Below, one piece after another: positions 1-8,618 of a stretch of DNA of 44,815 bases. Within the stretch, counting starts at the first letter, position 1; every line of letters begins with the position of its first letter. The translations under genes were made by a program, and so were the position numbers. The DNA comes from a virus. The DNA lies in the IMG/VR virus record IMGVR_UViG_3300013772_000021, positions 1-44,815 of that record; one strand, 5' to 3'. Below the pieces are notes generated by a model. It saw only the letters and a list, made by a program, of their open reading frames with translations, was not told where the DNA came from and searched no databases.

Positions 1-1
1 G

Positions 2-7
2 TATAAT
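2..7 (+). promoter_or_regulatory. Possible -10 element at the left window edge
   Basis: TATAAT followed by GGTT. The same TATANTGG pattern is present at the promoters at 26686, 37689 (- strand) and 43661 (- strand). Any -35 box would lie outside the window. It would give a leader of about 115 nt before the first gene at 129 and could start the packaging/structural transcript. Confidence 0.4.
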
Positions 8-128
8 GGTTACAAGGGCACAACAAGATAAGTTTTTGCCACAAAGATTTTAAGCCTCACCCTCTGCGTCGCGGACGTTATCGAAGATTTCAAGGGGGTG
101 GGGCTAGCTGGGGTTAGAGGTAAATGAA

Positions 129-515
129 GTGATTCTAAAATTAGTTCGCCCAACAGTTCCATACAAAGACATTGCAGAAAAAGTAGAACGCTATTTTGGT
201 CAACCTGCGAAGACCAGCGTTAACTTCTCTAGCAGAGGACTGTTGGATTACGACTACATCCATAAGCTCTCTCCTGAAGATCATAGTTGGTTAAATAAAT
301 TCACTAAAGAATATTACCTCAACATGTTCTTCAAACGTCCCCTACATCGAACTAAAAAGCTGCGCCTCACTGTATACGACTCCGCCAATGCTAGACGACG
401 GACTATAGAAGCAAGTGATTGTATCAGAATTACAGAAGTTGATTTTGGTACGCCTTCACCAGAAGACGCACTCATTGAGGCCTTAGATCTTATCTACGGA
501 GAATCAAACAAATGA
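129..515 (+). CDS. Hypothetical protein, paralogue of the protein at 879-1214
   Basis: 128 residues, no recognised function. GTG start is chosen because an AGAGG Shine-Dalgarno lies 8 nt upstream, while the ATG five bases earlier runs into a stop after two codons. Residues from about 38 onward (DYDYIHKLSPEDHSWLNKF, KEYY, PLH, NARRR, then SPEDALIE) match the protein at 879-1214 over almost its whole length, with the same order and spacing. The protein is rich in charged and aromatic residues, without membrane segment or signal peptide. It lies just upstream of an HNH gene whose ATG overlaps its stop (ATGA-type overlap), so the two are translationally coupled. Being at the head of the packaging module it may be an early or packaging-associated small protein, but nothing in the sequence proves a role. 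Confidence 0.8.
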   Translation: MILKLVRPTVPYKDIAEKVERYFGQPAKTSVNFSSRGLLDYDYIHKLSPEDHSWLNKFTKEYYLNMFFKRPLHRTKKLRLTVYDSANARRRTIEASDCIRITEVDFGTPSPEDALIEALDLIYGESNK

Positions 516-928
516 AGTGGCGTTTTCCTAGACTTGCTTACACAAAACAAGAAGCCGGAGACCTATCCCTTCTTGCCGTCTACCAAACCTATGAACGCAA
601 TGCGCGCAGTAAGCACCTTCCCTTCTCCTTAAGCCAAAAAGAATTCAGTGAATTAATTCTTCAGGACTGCTTCTACTGCGGGCGAAAACCTTCCGCTGCT
701 TTTCTACCCGGACAGAAGAGAAATGGGATCGACCGAGTAGACAACTGCAAGGGTTACACAAAGCTAAATATTGTTACCGCCTGTAAACCTTGCAACTTTG
801 CTAAGAGCTTTTTCTCCTATGAACGCCTTGAAAAACTGGCCAACATTTTTTCTAAAGTGAAGGAATTCTACGAAGCCAATGCCAAAGTTAAACATCAATT
901 GGGAAAACCCGGACAAGACAACGATTAG
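512..928 (+). CDS. HNH endonuclease (free-standing, homing type)
   Basis: 138 residues. The HNH/zinc core is clear: C53-x2-C56, then GIDRVDN (72-78), GYTKLNIV, and C91-x2-C94-N95. This arrangement (CFYC, DR.DN.KGYT, C..CN) belongs to HNH nucleases of phage homing endonucleases, which nick or cut DNA and spread into allelic sites. The same core, with an unrelated N-terminus, is found in the protein at 6877-7398. The gene overlaps the stop of the gene before it and its 3' end overlaps the start of the next gene by 50 bp; those two flanking genes are paralogues of each other, so the HNH sits inside a duplicated pair. Target site is unknown. Confidence 0.85.
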   Translation: MKWRFPRLAYTKQEAGDLSLLAVYQTYERNARSKHLPFSLSQKEFSELILQDCFYCGRKPSAAFLPGQKRNGIDRVDNCKGYTKLNIVTACKPCNFAKSFFSYERLEKLANIFSKVKEFYEANAKVKHQLGKPGQDND

Positions 929-1214
929 TACTCGTGAAGCAGCCGCCCCTTACGTCGACTGCGATTACTTCTCCAAACTCTCTTCAGAAGAGAAGGCTTG
1001 GTTGCGTAAATTCACCAAGGAGTATTATCACGACCGCATAGCCAAAAAGCCCCTCCATAAAAGGAAGAAACAACGACGTGAGTTATACGCAGCCAACAAT
1101 GCAAGGCGCAGAGGCATTCCAGAATCCCAGCTAGCATACTTCATTAAAGATTCTATATCTTCTCCAGAAGACGCCCTGATCGAGATGATCGACCTCAAAA
1201 AGACTAGGGCTTAA
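879..1214 (+). CDS. Hypothetical protein, paralogue of the protein at 129-515
   Basis: 111 residues. From about residue 26 it aligns with the protein at 129-515: DYFSKLSSEEKAWLRKF, KEYYHD, KPLHKRKKQ, NNARRRG, SSPEDALIE. Its first ~17 codons overlap the 3' end of the HNH gene in another frame and have no counterpart in the paralogue, so the present N-terminus seems to be a by-product of the insertion, or the true start may be further inside. Function unknown; no signal peptide or membrane helix. Confidence 0.7.
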   Translation: MPKLNINWENPDKTTISTREAAAPYVDCDYFSKLSSEEKAWLRKFTKEYYHDRIAKKPLHKRKKQRRELYAANNARRRGIPESQLAYFIKDSISSPEDALIEMIDLKKTRA

Positions 1215-1226
1215 TTTTTACCCTAG
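1204..1226 (+). terminator. Short inverted repeat after the 879-1214 gene
   Basis: CTAGGG (1204-1209) pairs with CCCTAG (1221-1226) around an 11-nt T-rich loop, overlapping the stop codon. The T-run is in the loop, not after the stem, so termination would be weak. AATTTT(T)ACCCTAG recurs at 8409-8421, after the scaffold gene. The rest of the gap to 1378 shows only the Shine-Dalgarno at 1366-1371. Confidence 0.3.
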
Positions 1227-1378
1227 CTACAGGCAGAAGAAGAGTTCAAGTCAAGGCCCTTCACCCATAAACCAGGCTTTACGACACTCCTCTCTAAAAA
1301 TGTCCTTCTTACCCATCCTGGATAGAATGATGCTGATAAAAACCAAACTACCAACCTTGATGTTTGAGGTGCTTACAT

Positions 1379-1609
1379 ATGACTCCTGGTCGCGATATTG
1401 AAAAAGAAATCTCTGATCTAGAAAACTCCAAACGCGTTTGCGAGCGTATCACCGCCGCCCTCCGCGAGTGCAACTACGCAGGCGCTCACCTTGAGGTTGG
1501 TCTGGAGAACATAAGCTTCCTTACCTACGTCTCACGCCAAATCGACTCTTCGATTGATGCGCTTGAGCAAGAAGCTAAAGTTGTGCCCGAAGCACCGAAA
1601 GCGGAGTAA
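1379..1609 (+). CDS. Hypothetical small coiled-coil-like protein
   Basis: 76 residues beginning MTPGRDIEKEIS. ATG at 1379 is preferred because GAGGTG (1366-1371) lies 7 nt upstream; a longer version from TTG at 1364 would place the Shine-Dalgarno inside the gene. The protein is Glu/Ala/Leu rich and mostly helical, with predicted heptad-like spacing near both ends and an acidic Ala/Pro tail. It is followed after 3 nt by the next gene and lies in the packaging module before the terminase genes. Function not recognised. Confidence 0.7.
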   Translation: MTPGRDIEKEISDLENSKRVCERITAALRECNYAGAHLEVGLENISFLTYVSRQIDSSIDALEQEAKVVPEAPKAE

Positions 1610-1612
1610 CCA

Positions 1613-1930
1613 ATGCTCACCCGCATGCTGACTTTTCTGCGTGTGTTGGATGAGCAGCGTAACTTATCCCTCTCCAACGTTCTCCTTTGTGCAACTCTTC
1701 AACGGTTCCTCTCAGAACCTACAAAGTTGAATTGCGCTGCGTTGGGTGTTGCGTCCGTAACCTACACGGCCAAAAAAGTTATCTCCTACCACCAGTCTAA
1801 GGTTGCACGCCCGCCTGAGAACTTCGCTGACATGATTACATCGATGCGGGCGGAGTTGGATGAGGCGAAGAATAAAATATCCTCCTTATCCATGGCCGCC
1901 AGCATGAAGCCGTTTCAGAGAAGTCGATGA
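1613..1930 (+). CDS. Hypothetical protein upstream of terminase
   Basis: 105 residues, mostly helical, with a Leu-rich N-terminal half (LSLSNVLLCATLQRFL) and a C-terminal helical segment with charged residues (MRAELDEAKNKISSL). No recognised motif. A second ATG four codons in could also start it. Its stop overlaps the ATG of the next gene (ATGA at 1927-1930), the usual sign of coupled translation within the packaging operon. Confidence 0.65.
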   Translation: MLTRMLTFLRVLDEQRNLSLSNVLLCATLQRFLSEPTKLNCAALGVASVTYTAKKVISYHQSKVARPPENFADMITSMRAELDEAKNKISSLSMAASMKPFQRSR

Positions 1931-2367
1931 CCACCCCGATTGCTCTAAAACCGACTGAACTTGCGCTGGAGGCGAGAAGGAAAAAGAAGGATGGTACGCG
2001 ATTCACTCTCGCCCTGCGCGCCAGCCTCAAGACCCTTAAGTTCAACCCTGTCAAAAATCTCATCAACTCTGTCTACCCCCAACTCGACCCCAAAGATCAG
2101 ATGCGCGTAAACCTGGAGATGATCAAACTCCTCTACCCCAGCTATGACAAAGCCTTTGAGATGAGCCGGACGCGCAAGTCCGACAAGCAGCAACGTAACC
2201 TACAAGTGAATATCCAGAACAACGTTACGTCCCCTGAAGCCTCTGTTGTTACCAATAACACCACGAATCCTCCGCCCACATCTACACCCAAAATCACGCT
2301 CGAAGATCTCCGCCGATTAGCTGCTACTAATAATGACTACCCCGACAACAACAACGACACAGAGTAA
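1927..2367 (+). CDS. terS: Putative terminase small subunit
   Basis: 146 residues. The N-terminal half is basic (EARRKKKDGTRF) followed by a helical stretch (LINSVYPQLDPKDQMRVNLEMIKLLYP); the C-terminal third is low-complexity Asn/Thr/Pro and ends in a short helix and an Asp/Asn tail. Position directly before the large terminase, size, and the basic plus helical composition fit a small terminase, which recognises phage DNA and regulates the motor. The assignment rests mainly on position; no diagnostic motif is visible. The last 35 bp overlap the large terminase gene in another frame. Confidence 0.55.
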   Translation: MTTPIALKPTELALEARRKKKDGTRFTLALRASLKTLKFNPVKNLINSVYPQLDPKDQMRVNLEMIKLLYPSYDKAFEMSRTRKSDKQQRNLQVNIQNNVTSPEASVVTNNTTNPPPTSTPKITLEDLRRLAATNNDYPDNNNDTE

Positions 2368-3778
2368 TCTAACTCCACAACAAGCCAGGGACCTTTTCTG
2401 GGAAGCTGGAGATCTGTCTTATAAGCTGCATGCGGCGCAGTTAAGGATCAGTAAACGGTTTCGCGCAACCACTGAACGTAAATTTGTAATCAATTGCAGC
2501 CGCAGGTTGGGTAAAAGTTACTTCCTCTGCGTCCTCGCCATCGAGACAGCCCTTAGAACCGACAACTCCCAGATTAAGTATGCAGCGCCTACGATGCGTT
2601 CGGTTAAGAAGATCATCACACCTCTATTCCGTAAGATCCTCTCCGACTGCCCAGAAGCATTCCGCCCCCTATGGCACGCGCAGGAGAGCTGCTTTAAGTT
2701 TCCCAATGGATCTGAGATCGCCGTTGCAGGAATTGACGCCGGAAACGCCGAATCGCTTCGAGGAGCTGAAAGTCACCTCAGTATCATCGACGAAGCAGGC
2801 TTCGCCTCCGACTTAAGGTATGTAGTCGCAGACGTTCTTCTGCCAATGAGCCTGACGAATAATGGGCGCGTCGTCATAGCCTCTACCCCAGCCAAAACTC
2901 CACGCCATCCATTCGAAGACTATGCAAAGGAAGCAGAGTTCCTAGGCTCCTACATCAAACTAACCATTCATGATAATCCGATGATTTCGGATAAGCGAAT
3001 TCAGGAATTTATCCGTGAGAGTGGTGGAGAAGACTCAACGACTTGGAAGCGTGAATACCTAGCTCAATTCATCATTGACGCTGACAGCATTGTTATCCCC
3101 GAGTTCACCGATGCCGTTGCATTGGAGCTGGTTATTGAAGTTGATCGCCCCTCACACTTTGACTGCTACGTTTCCTTAGACCCAGGTTACCGCGATCTAA
3201 CGGCGGCTTTATTTGGCTGGTGGGACTTTGTCGGCGCACGACTAGTTATTGAAGATGAGTTCATCGCCGGTAAAGACGGCGTCAAAGTTCGTACAGACAT
3301 TATCGCTGATGGAATTAAGGCGAAGGAGAAGGAACTCTGGGGCACTAAAAAACCTTATTTCCGCGTCAGCGATATTGAACTCATTCTCATCCAGGATCTT
3401 GCCGACCTCCACGGCCTCCAGTTTCACCCGACGAGTAAAGATACCAAGATTGCCCAAATCAACGAACTGCGGGTGATGATTCAACAGCGCAAGATCGTCA
3501 TTCATCCGCGTTGCGTGACGTTGATTTCGCACATGAAGAACGCTGTTTGGGACACAAGCAAGGAGTTCTCAACTTTTGCTCGTATCGCAGGATTCGGCCA
3601 CTTCGACGGAATTGACGCATTATCTTACATGCTTAGGAATGTGCGCAAGAGCCACAATCCCTTCCCCCAAGGAGTCGCCTATGACTCCAATAAATTTTAC
3701 AAACCCGACTTCGATTTTAAAGACAACTCACCAACTGCCAAAACGCTCAAAAGAATCTTCCCCCGCCCAAAATTCTAA
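2333..3778 (+). CDS. terL: Terminase large subunit
   Basis: 481 residues, normal length for the family. It is the ATPase/nuclease motor that packages DNA through the portal. Visible motifs: Walker A CSRRLGKS (residues 55-62), Walker B LSIIDEAG (149-156, with D153 and E154), the coupling motif AST (about 183-185), and an RNase H-like nuclease domain with D283 in SLDPGYRD and a late acidic site in [11 protein letters not shown]. It starts inside the end of the putative small terminase gene and its TAA overlaps the ATG of the following HNH gene (TAATG). Confidence 0.95.
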   Translation: MTTPTTTTTQSNLTPQQARDLFWEAGDLSYKLHAAQLRISKRFRATTERKFVINCSRRLGKSYFLCVLAIETALRTDNSQIKYAAPTMRSVKKIITPLFRKILSDCPEAFRPLWHAQESCFKFPNGSEIAVAGIDAGNAESLRGAESHLSIIDEAGFASDLRYVVADVLLPMSLTNNGRVVIASTPAKTPRHPFEDYAKEAEFLGSYIKLTIHDNPMISDKRIQEFIRESGGEDSTTWKREYLAQFIIDADSIVIPEFTDAVALELVIEVDRPSHFDCYVSLDPGYRDLTAALFGWWDFVGARLVIEDEFIAGKDGVKVRTDIIADGIKAKEKELWGTKKPYFRVSDIELILIQDLADLHGLQFHPTSKDTKIAQINELRVMIQQRKIVIHPRCVTLISHMKNAVWDTSKEFSTFARIAGFGHFDGIDALSYMLRNVRKSHNPFPQGVAYDSNKFYKPDFDFKDNSPTAKTLKRIFPRPKF

Positions 3779-4296
3779 TGAAACTTTGTACAAAATGTCT
3801 CCACACCCTCCCTCTATCCAACTTTTATAAACGAAGCGACTACGTCAACGAGTACCGCAGTAGCTGCAAGCCCTGCCTCAACATAAAGAACGCTGAATGG
3901 CGCAACAACAACAAAGGAAGAATGCGCCAGCTAAGCCAACGCTGGGAACAGGAGAATCGTGATCGACGAAATGCTCAGTGCAGAGGTTGGAAGGCAAAAA
4001 ATAAAGATAAGGCCAATGCGGACGCCCGACGTCGCAGTAAATTCCGTAGACCTATAAGCGCATTCTACGCCGCCTTCCGCCGCGCATACAAAAAGTGTGC
4101 AACTCCCTTTTGGCTCTCCTCAGCACAGAAGAACGAGATCAAACAAATTTATCTAACCTGTCCCATCGGCTTTCACGTCGACCACATCGTTCCCCTTCGC
4201 GGACGAGACGTCTCTGGACTCCATGTCCCGTGGAATCTTCAGCACCTCTCGGCACACGACAACATGGTCAAGAATAACAAACTTCTCGCCGCCTAA
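3778..4296 (+). CDS. HNH endonuclease with N-terminal zinc finger
   Basis: 172 residues. The N-terminus has a CxxC zinc-binding pattern ([10 protein letters not shown], then SSCKPC), followed by a long basic helical linker full of Arg/Lys/Asn. The C-terminus carries the HNH core: [10 protein letters not shown] near residues 133-142, then [15 protein letters not shown], the family pattern DHI-P and N at the end of the beta-beta-alpha-metal fold. It sits between large terminase and portal, a common insertion point for homing nucleases; HNH proteins next to terminase can also assist packaging, so a packaging role is an alternative. ATG overlaps the terminase stop. Confidence 0.85.
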   Translation: MKLCTKCLHTLPLSNFYKRSDYVNEYRSSCKPCLNIKNAEWRNNNKGRMRQLSQRWEQENRDRRNAQCRGWKAKNKDKANADARRRSKFRRPISAFYAAFRRAYKKCATPFWLSSAQKNEIKQIYLTCPIGFHVDHIVPLRGRDVSGLHVPWNLQHLSAHDNMVKNNKLLAA

Positions 4297-4305
4297 AGGA
4301 AAATT

Positions 4306-6435
4306 ATGAGCGATAAAAATCAGTACTGGGCCTCATTACCACCCGACGAGTTAGCGGGCGAGATAATGGCGCGAGTCGGCAAATATTATCAGTTTTTAGA
4401 GACCTCCGGCCTCCTCCGTAAATTCCGCAAATGCTACTCCCTCTACTATGGCAATAGCGCCAGCGGTTATTTCAACTCCTCCAGCGATGTAGGACAGGGC
4501 GGCGAGCAGGGTGAGCTTTCGCTCGTAAAGGTTAACCACCTTCGCAACCTTGCACAGCACCTTCTAGTCATGACGACGGCGCAACGCCCAGCTCTGGAAT
4601 GTAGGGCGGCTAATACGGACATGAAGTCTAAAGCGCAGACTATTTTGTCTAACGGAATTCTGGATTACTACCTCCGCGAAAAACGCCTTGAACGTTTCCT
4701 CAAGACTGCCTGTGAACACTCTTTGATCTTCGGCGAAGGTTATGTCGACTGCGAATGGGACGCTAACTTGGGCGAGCAGTATGGCGTTGATCCAGGCGGT
4801 AAAGTTATCCATGAAGGCGACATTAAATACTGGAACCCGATGGGGCCTTTGGATGTTGCACGCGATATCTATCTCCACGATGGAACTACTGCGGACTGGC
4901 GAACGGTCACGGTAAAGGTTAATCGGTTCGACCTCGCAGCAAAGTTTCCCGAAAAGGCTGATGAGATTTTAGGGATTGGACAGAGTATTTGGGACCAACG
5001 CTATGGCGTCTCAGAGATGCCTACTGATGTTGGAGAAACTGCCCTAGTACCACTGCGTAAATTCTATCACCGCCCTACGGATTCTATGCCGGGTGGGCGA
5101 CTGATGTTGTTGCTGGATTCCAAAACCTGGCTCTTTGACGGGCCAATGCCGTACACCAATCTACCGGGCGGAATGCCAATCTATCGCATCACACCATCAG
5201 AGTTCTATGGAACCGCTTTTGGTTACTCGCCCGTGTGGGACGTTGTTGGGCTTAGCGAAGTGCATGACGCCCTTTACTCGACCATCGTTACGAACCAAGT
5301 CACCTTTGGAACTCAAAACATCATCGTCCCCAAGGGACATGACATTGGCTACCAGCAATTGACTGGTGGATTAAATCTCATTGAGTACGATCCAAAACTT
5401 GGTAAGCCCGAAGCGCTACAGCTTACGAAGACCGCGCCTGAAATCTTCAACTTCATCGAGAAGCTGGAGAAGACGGAATCGCTGCTCCTCGGCCTTAACG
5501 ACGTAGTAAGAGGCGATCCCCAAGCCAGCTTAAAGTCAGGGGCTGCGCTAGCCCTCGTTGCCTCCCAAGCTATTCAGTTCAACAGCGGTCTCCAAGCCTC
5601 CTACATCTCACTCCTTGAAGACGTAGGCACGGCGACGATTCGCATGTTGCAAACGTTCGCCAACACCAAGAGAGTTGCTTCAATAGCTGGTAAGTCGAAG
5701 CGCTTCATGTTGAAGGAGTTTAGCTCCGAGGACATCGAGCAGATCAACCGCGTTGTTGTCGACGTTACGAACCCACTTTCCAAAACGGTTTCGGGCCGCT
5801 TGGAGATGGCAAAGGATCTACTTCAGATCCCAGGCCTCATCAAACACGCAGACCAATACTTCCAGATCATCGAAACCGGCACCTACGAACCAATGTTGCA
5901 AGGCCCTGAAGCCGAACTCCTCACAATCGATAGTGAGAATGAAATGATGCAGGATGGGCAGAAGCCTGTCGTTGTACTCACGGATGATCACGCTCTACAC
6001 GTTCGTGAACACAAGTCAGTTCTAGCGATGCCGGATTCACGACTTGATCCCAAAGTGGTCACAGCCGTTCTGGATCATATTCAAGATCACATCAACACGA
6101 TGCAGAATGCGGACCCTAGAACACTAATGCTGACAGGACAGCAACCGCTCCCTCCTCCACCTCCTCCGCCAATGCCTCCACCGCCTGAACCGGGACCTAA
6201 TGGATCTCCTCCTCCGGGGCCTGGACCGCAAGGACCCAGTGGACCTCAACAACATCCACCAATGCCCCCTCCAATGCCGCATTCCCCACCAGGGCCACAA
6301 GGTAATCCTGCTGGAGTTGTGAACCCAACAGATCCTATTTCCCAGCAAGCGCAAGGTGTGAAGCTTCCACACATGCCGACGAACCCCTTATCAAAAAAAC
6401 CGTTTAACAACCAGAACGGGGGGATACCCAGTTGA
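4306..6435 (+). CDS. Portal protein (P22-like family)
   Basis: 709 residues; forms the dodecameric DNA channel at one capsid vertex. Length, position after terminase and the sequence style (N-terminal LVKVNHLRNLAQHLLVMTTAQRP, central LIFGEGYVDCEWD, then a helical segment with GLNDVVRGDPQASLKSGAALAL) match podovirus portals of the P22 type. The last ~100 residues are extraordinarily Pro/Gly rich (runs of P alternating with M, E, G), probably a flexible extension. A good Shine-Dalgarno (AAAGGAAA) precedes ATG. Its stop overlaps the TTG start of the endolysin gene. Confidence 0.92.
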   Translation: MSDKNQYWASLPPDELAGEIMARVGKYYQFLETSGLLRKFRKCYSLYYGNSASGYFNSSSDVGQGGEQGELSLVKVNHLRNLAQHLLVMTTAQRPALECRAANTDMKSKAQTILSNGILDYYLREKRLERFLKTACEHSLIFGEGYVDCEWDANLGEQYGVDPGGKVIHEGDIKYWNPMGPLDVARDIYLHDGTTADWRTVTVKVNRFDLAAKFPEKADEILGIGQSIWDQRYGVSEMPTDVGETALVPLRKFYHRPTDSMPGGRLMLLLDSKTWLFDGPMPYTNLPGGMPIYRITPSEFYGTAFGYSPVWDVVGLSEVHDALYSTIVTNQVTFGTQNIIVPKGHDIGYQQLTGGLNLIEYDPKLGKPEALQLTKTAPEIFNFIEKLEKTESLLLGLNDVVRGDPQASLKSGAALALVASQAIQFNSGLQASYISLLEDVGTATIRMLQTFANTKRVASIAGKSKRFMLKEFSSEDIEQINRVVVDVTNPLSKTVSGRLEMAKDLLQIPGLIKHADQYFQIIETGTYEPMLQGPEAELLTIDSENEMMQDGQKPVVVLTDDHALHVREHKSVLAMPDSRLDPKVVTAVLDHIQDHINTMQNADPRTLMLTGQQPLPPPPPPPMPPPPEPGPNGSPPPGPGPQGPSGPQQHPPMPPPMPHSPPGPQGNPAGVVNPTDPISQQAQGVKLPHMPTNPLSKKPFNNQNGGIPS

Positions 6436-6887
6436 GCAACAAGCACGTAAATAATGGTTCCTGCGATAAATGCGAAGAGATCTTCGACGTGTACCTAGGC
6501 TTCTACCAGCCACTCAAGGATTGGTTCCTGAAGACCCAGGCGAAAGTTAAGGACTGCCACATTAGCCAAGCTGGTCGGGGGAAAGCGGATCAAGAAGCCG
6601 ACTTCACCGCCGGAAAAAGTAAAGCCCACTATGGGCAGTCATCGCACAACTACAACGCCGCCGTCGATATCTTCCAATTAACCGCTGACGGTAAAGCAGC
6701 GTGGCCGGAACTTTGGTTCAGAGACAAAATTGGCACCGCCGTCTACTCCAACAACTGCGATCCAGAGAAGAAAATTAATATTAATTGGTATGGAAAGAGC
6801 GGAGCCAAGTTTCGCGAACTTCCTCATTGTGAAGTAGACAACTGGACTTTTCTTGTTCGTTCGGAGGAGTTGAAACTTGTCGAATAG
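6432..6887 (+). CDS. Endolysin, M15-family peptidase
   Basis: 151 residues. The zinc peptidase pattern of the M15 (VanY / L-alanyl-D-glutamate peptidase) family is visible: S71-H72 in SSHNYNAAVDIF with D79, and the late FRELPHCE (127-134) with H132. These are the expected zinc ligands H, D and H and the catalytic acidic residue, so an active peptidoglycan peptide cleaving enzyme is expected. TTG start overlaps the portal stop (TTGA) and has a G-rich Shine-Dalgarno. No signal peptide, so export would need a holin; holin candidates lie about 20 kb away at 26931-27358. Finding the endolysin between portal and scaffold is unusual. Confidence 0.85.
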   Translation: MSNKHVNNGSCDKCEEIFDVYLGFYQPLKDWFLKTQAKVKDCHISQAGRGKADQEADFTAGKSKAHYGQSSHNYNAAVDIFQLTADGKAAWPELWFRDKIGTAVYSNNCDPEKKININWYGKSGAKFRELPHCEVDNWTFLVRSEELKLVE

Positions 6888-7398
6888 CAAAACTGCGCTT
6901 GCTTGTACTGATTGTGGAGGACGGTTAGGTCGCCCTGGACTCCGCTGCTCACCGTGCGGAAGTAAGCATTGGTATGCGACTAACAAAGATTTGAACTGCG
7001 CTAAAACTGCTCTGTGGAGAAAGAATAATCCAGAAAAAGATAAATCGAGCCAAAAACGTAAAAGACGGTCGGTAAACTATCGGTTCAGCTATTCGGCACA
7101 AGCGGCAGAGAGAAGGAAACTCGATTGGAATATATCCAAAGAGGACTACGTTTGGTTAGCATCCCTACCCTGCTTTTATTGTGCCGTCGATTTTTCGCCC
7201 ACCACGAGTGGAGTTGGCTTAGACCGTCTAGACAACTCTAAGGGCTACACACTCTCAAATGTGGTCGCGTGCTGTGGTGCATGCAACTTCATTCGAGGAA
7301 ACAACCTGACCGTTGAAGAGATGCAGGTCGTTTCTGAGACCCTTAAACATTTTCGAGCCTTAAAAAAAAGCTTCCTGATCAATCCAGTCATTTTTTGA
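6877..7398 (+). CDS. HNH endonuclease with zinc ribbon
   Basis: 173 residues. N-terminal four-cysteine zinc ribbon (C10, C13, C24, C27), basic linker, then an HNH core: C99-x2-C102, GLDRLDN (114-120), GYTLSNVV, C133-x2-C136-N137. The core matches the HNH at 512-928, so the two are paralogous mobile nucleases with different DNA-binding N-termini. TTG start with GGAGG 8-10 nt upstream; it overlaps the end of the endolysin gene by 11 bp. Lies between endolysin and scaffold, again a gene junction in the late operon. Confidence 0.85.
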   Translation: MSNSKTALACTDCGGRLGRPGLRCSPCGSKHWYATNKDLNCAKTALWRKNNPEKDKSSQKRKRRSVNYRFSYSAQAAERRKLDWNISKEDYVWLASLPCFYCAVDFSPTTSGVGLDRLDNSKGYTLSNVVACCGACNFIRGNNLTVEEMQVVSETLKHFRALKKSFLINPVIF

Positions 7399-7456
7399 CA
7401 GTTTCTCCCCAGTTTTTACCTCCTCACAACACCCTCCTCGAAGGAATAATAATAAT

Positions 7457-8401
7457 ATGTCCGATACCGCCGCCATATCATCCTCTGCCCCAGTCAGCGC
7501 CGATAATACCTCGTCTTCAGACGAATCAACAACCGGTGCGCAACAAGCCGCCGCAAGTCCTGTTGTAAAAGCTGCAACCCCTCCGCCCCCCGCGCCGAAA
7601 AAGTACAAGTTGAAGGTTGATGGACGAGAGGAGGAGCTGGATGAGGAATCCGTGATCAAGCTCGCTCAAATGGGGCGCGCGAGCAGCAAACGTTTCCAAG
7701 AAGCTGCCCAGTCCCGCAAGCAGAGCGAAGACTTTATCAAGATGCTGAAGGAGGACCCGGCGTCCGTACTGACCAATCCCGCCATCGGCATAGATCTCCG
7801 CAAGTTCGCCGAAGACTACCTGATGAAGCAGTATGAGCAGGAGAAGATGACTCCTGAGCAGCGTCAGATGAAAGATTATGAAGCAAGGCTCAAACAATTC
7901 GAGCAGGAAAAGAAGGATGGCGAGACGAAACGCCAGACTGAGGAGATGCAGAAACTTGAGGATCATTACTCGCAAGACTTCGATAAGAAAATCACTGACG
8001 CCCTCTCATCGGGCGGGCTACCTAAGAGCCCAAAGACCGTTAAGCGTATGGCGGACTACATGTCCCTCGCAATCACCAACGGCATCGATGTTGAGCCAAA
8101 GAATGTCGTCGAGTTGGTACGGGCAGACTACATCTCTGAGATTAACGATCTCTTCTCGCAGAGTGAAGGGGATTCGTTACTGAAGATCCTTGGAGACGGC
8201 GTTGCGAACAAAATCCGCAAAGCCGACCTTGCACGCCTCCGTGCCCCACTATCCCCATCCCAGCAAATCTCAGAGGAAATTAGTTCAGGTGAAGCTCCTG
8301 CACCGCAAAGATCTGCGCCAGCGAAACCGAAAGAAGAAGCTAAGAAATACAGAAACATTCACGAGTGGCGTGCAGCGCTGGATAAGAAGATCAGCGGGTA
8401 G
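7457..8401 (+). CDS. Scaffolding protein
   Basis: 314 residues, acidic and Gln/Lys/Glu rich. Disordered Ser/Ala/Thr-rich N-terminus followed by a PPPPAP linker, then long predicted coiled coil (QYEQEKMTPEQRQMKDYEARLKQ and following) and a short basic C-terminus (IHEWRAALDKKISG). This composition and the position just before the major capsid gene are those of phage scaffolding proteins, which nucleate procapsid assembly and leave before or during packaging. The basic C-terminal helix is the usual capsid-binding part. Confidence 0.85.
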   Translation: MSDTAAISSSAPVSADNTSSSDESTTGAQQAAASPVVKAATPPPPAPKKYKLKVDGREEELDEESVIKLAQMGRASSKRFQEAAQSRKQSEDFIKMLKEDPASVLTNPAIGIDLRKFAEDYLMKQYEQEKMTPEQRQMKDYEARLKQFEQEKKDGETKRQTEEMQKLEDHYSQDFDKKITDALSSGGLPKSPKTVKRMADYMSLAITNGIDVEPKNVVELVRADYISEINDLFSQSEGDSLLKILGDGVANKIRKADLARLRAPLSPSQQISEEISSGEAPAPQRSAPAKPKEEAKKYRNIHEWRAALDKKISG

Positions 8402-8503
8402 ATAACGAATTTTACCCTAGTCTCAATCGTTAAATGAACGTGCCCTTCTCCGACGATAGACGGAAGGTTAACTCACTCCTACCCCGAAATCGTTGTGCAA
8501 AAG

Positions 8504-8517
8504 AAGTAAGCTTACTT
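8504..8517. repeat. 14-bp perfect palindrome in the scaffold-capsid gap
   Basis: AAGTAAG / CTTACTT, with no loop. The surrounding 217-bp gap (8402-8618) has no open frame of note. It holds the repeated AATTTTACCCTAG (8409-8421) and an AAC-rich stretch before the capsid Shine-Dalgarno (TTGGAG). The palindrome could be a protein or RNA-processing site; no function is shown. Confidence 0.3.
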
Positions 8518-8618
8518 GTCGTGACCGGACGGTTCCCGCCTAGCGCAGCTACCCACCCCCAAACTGACAACACATACACCTCACAAAACCTCTTTCTCCT
8601 CTTGGAGTGATTTAAAAA

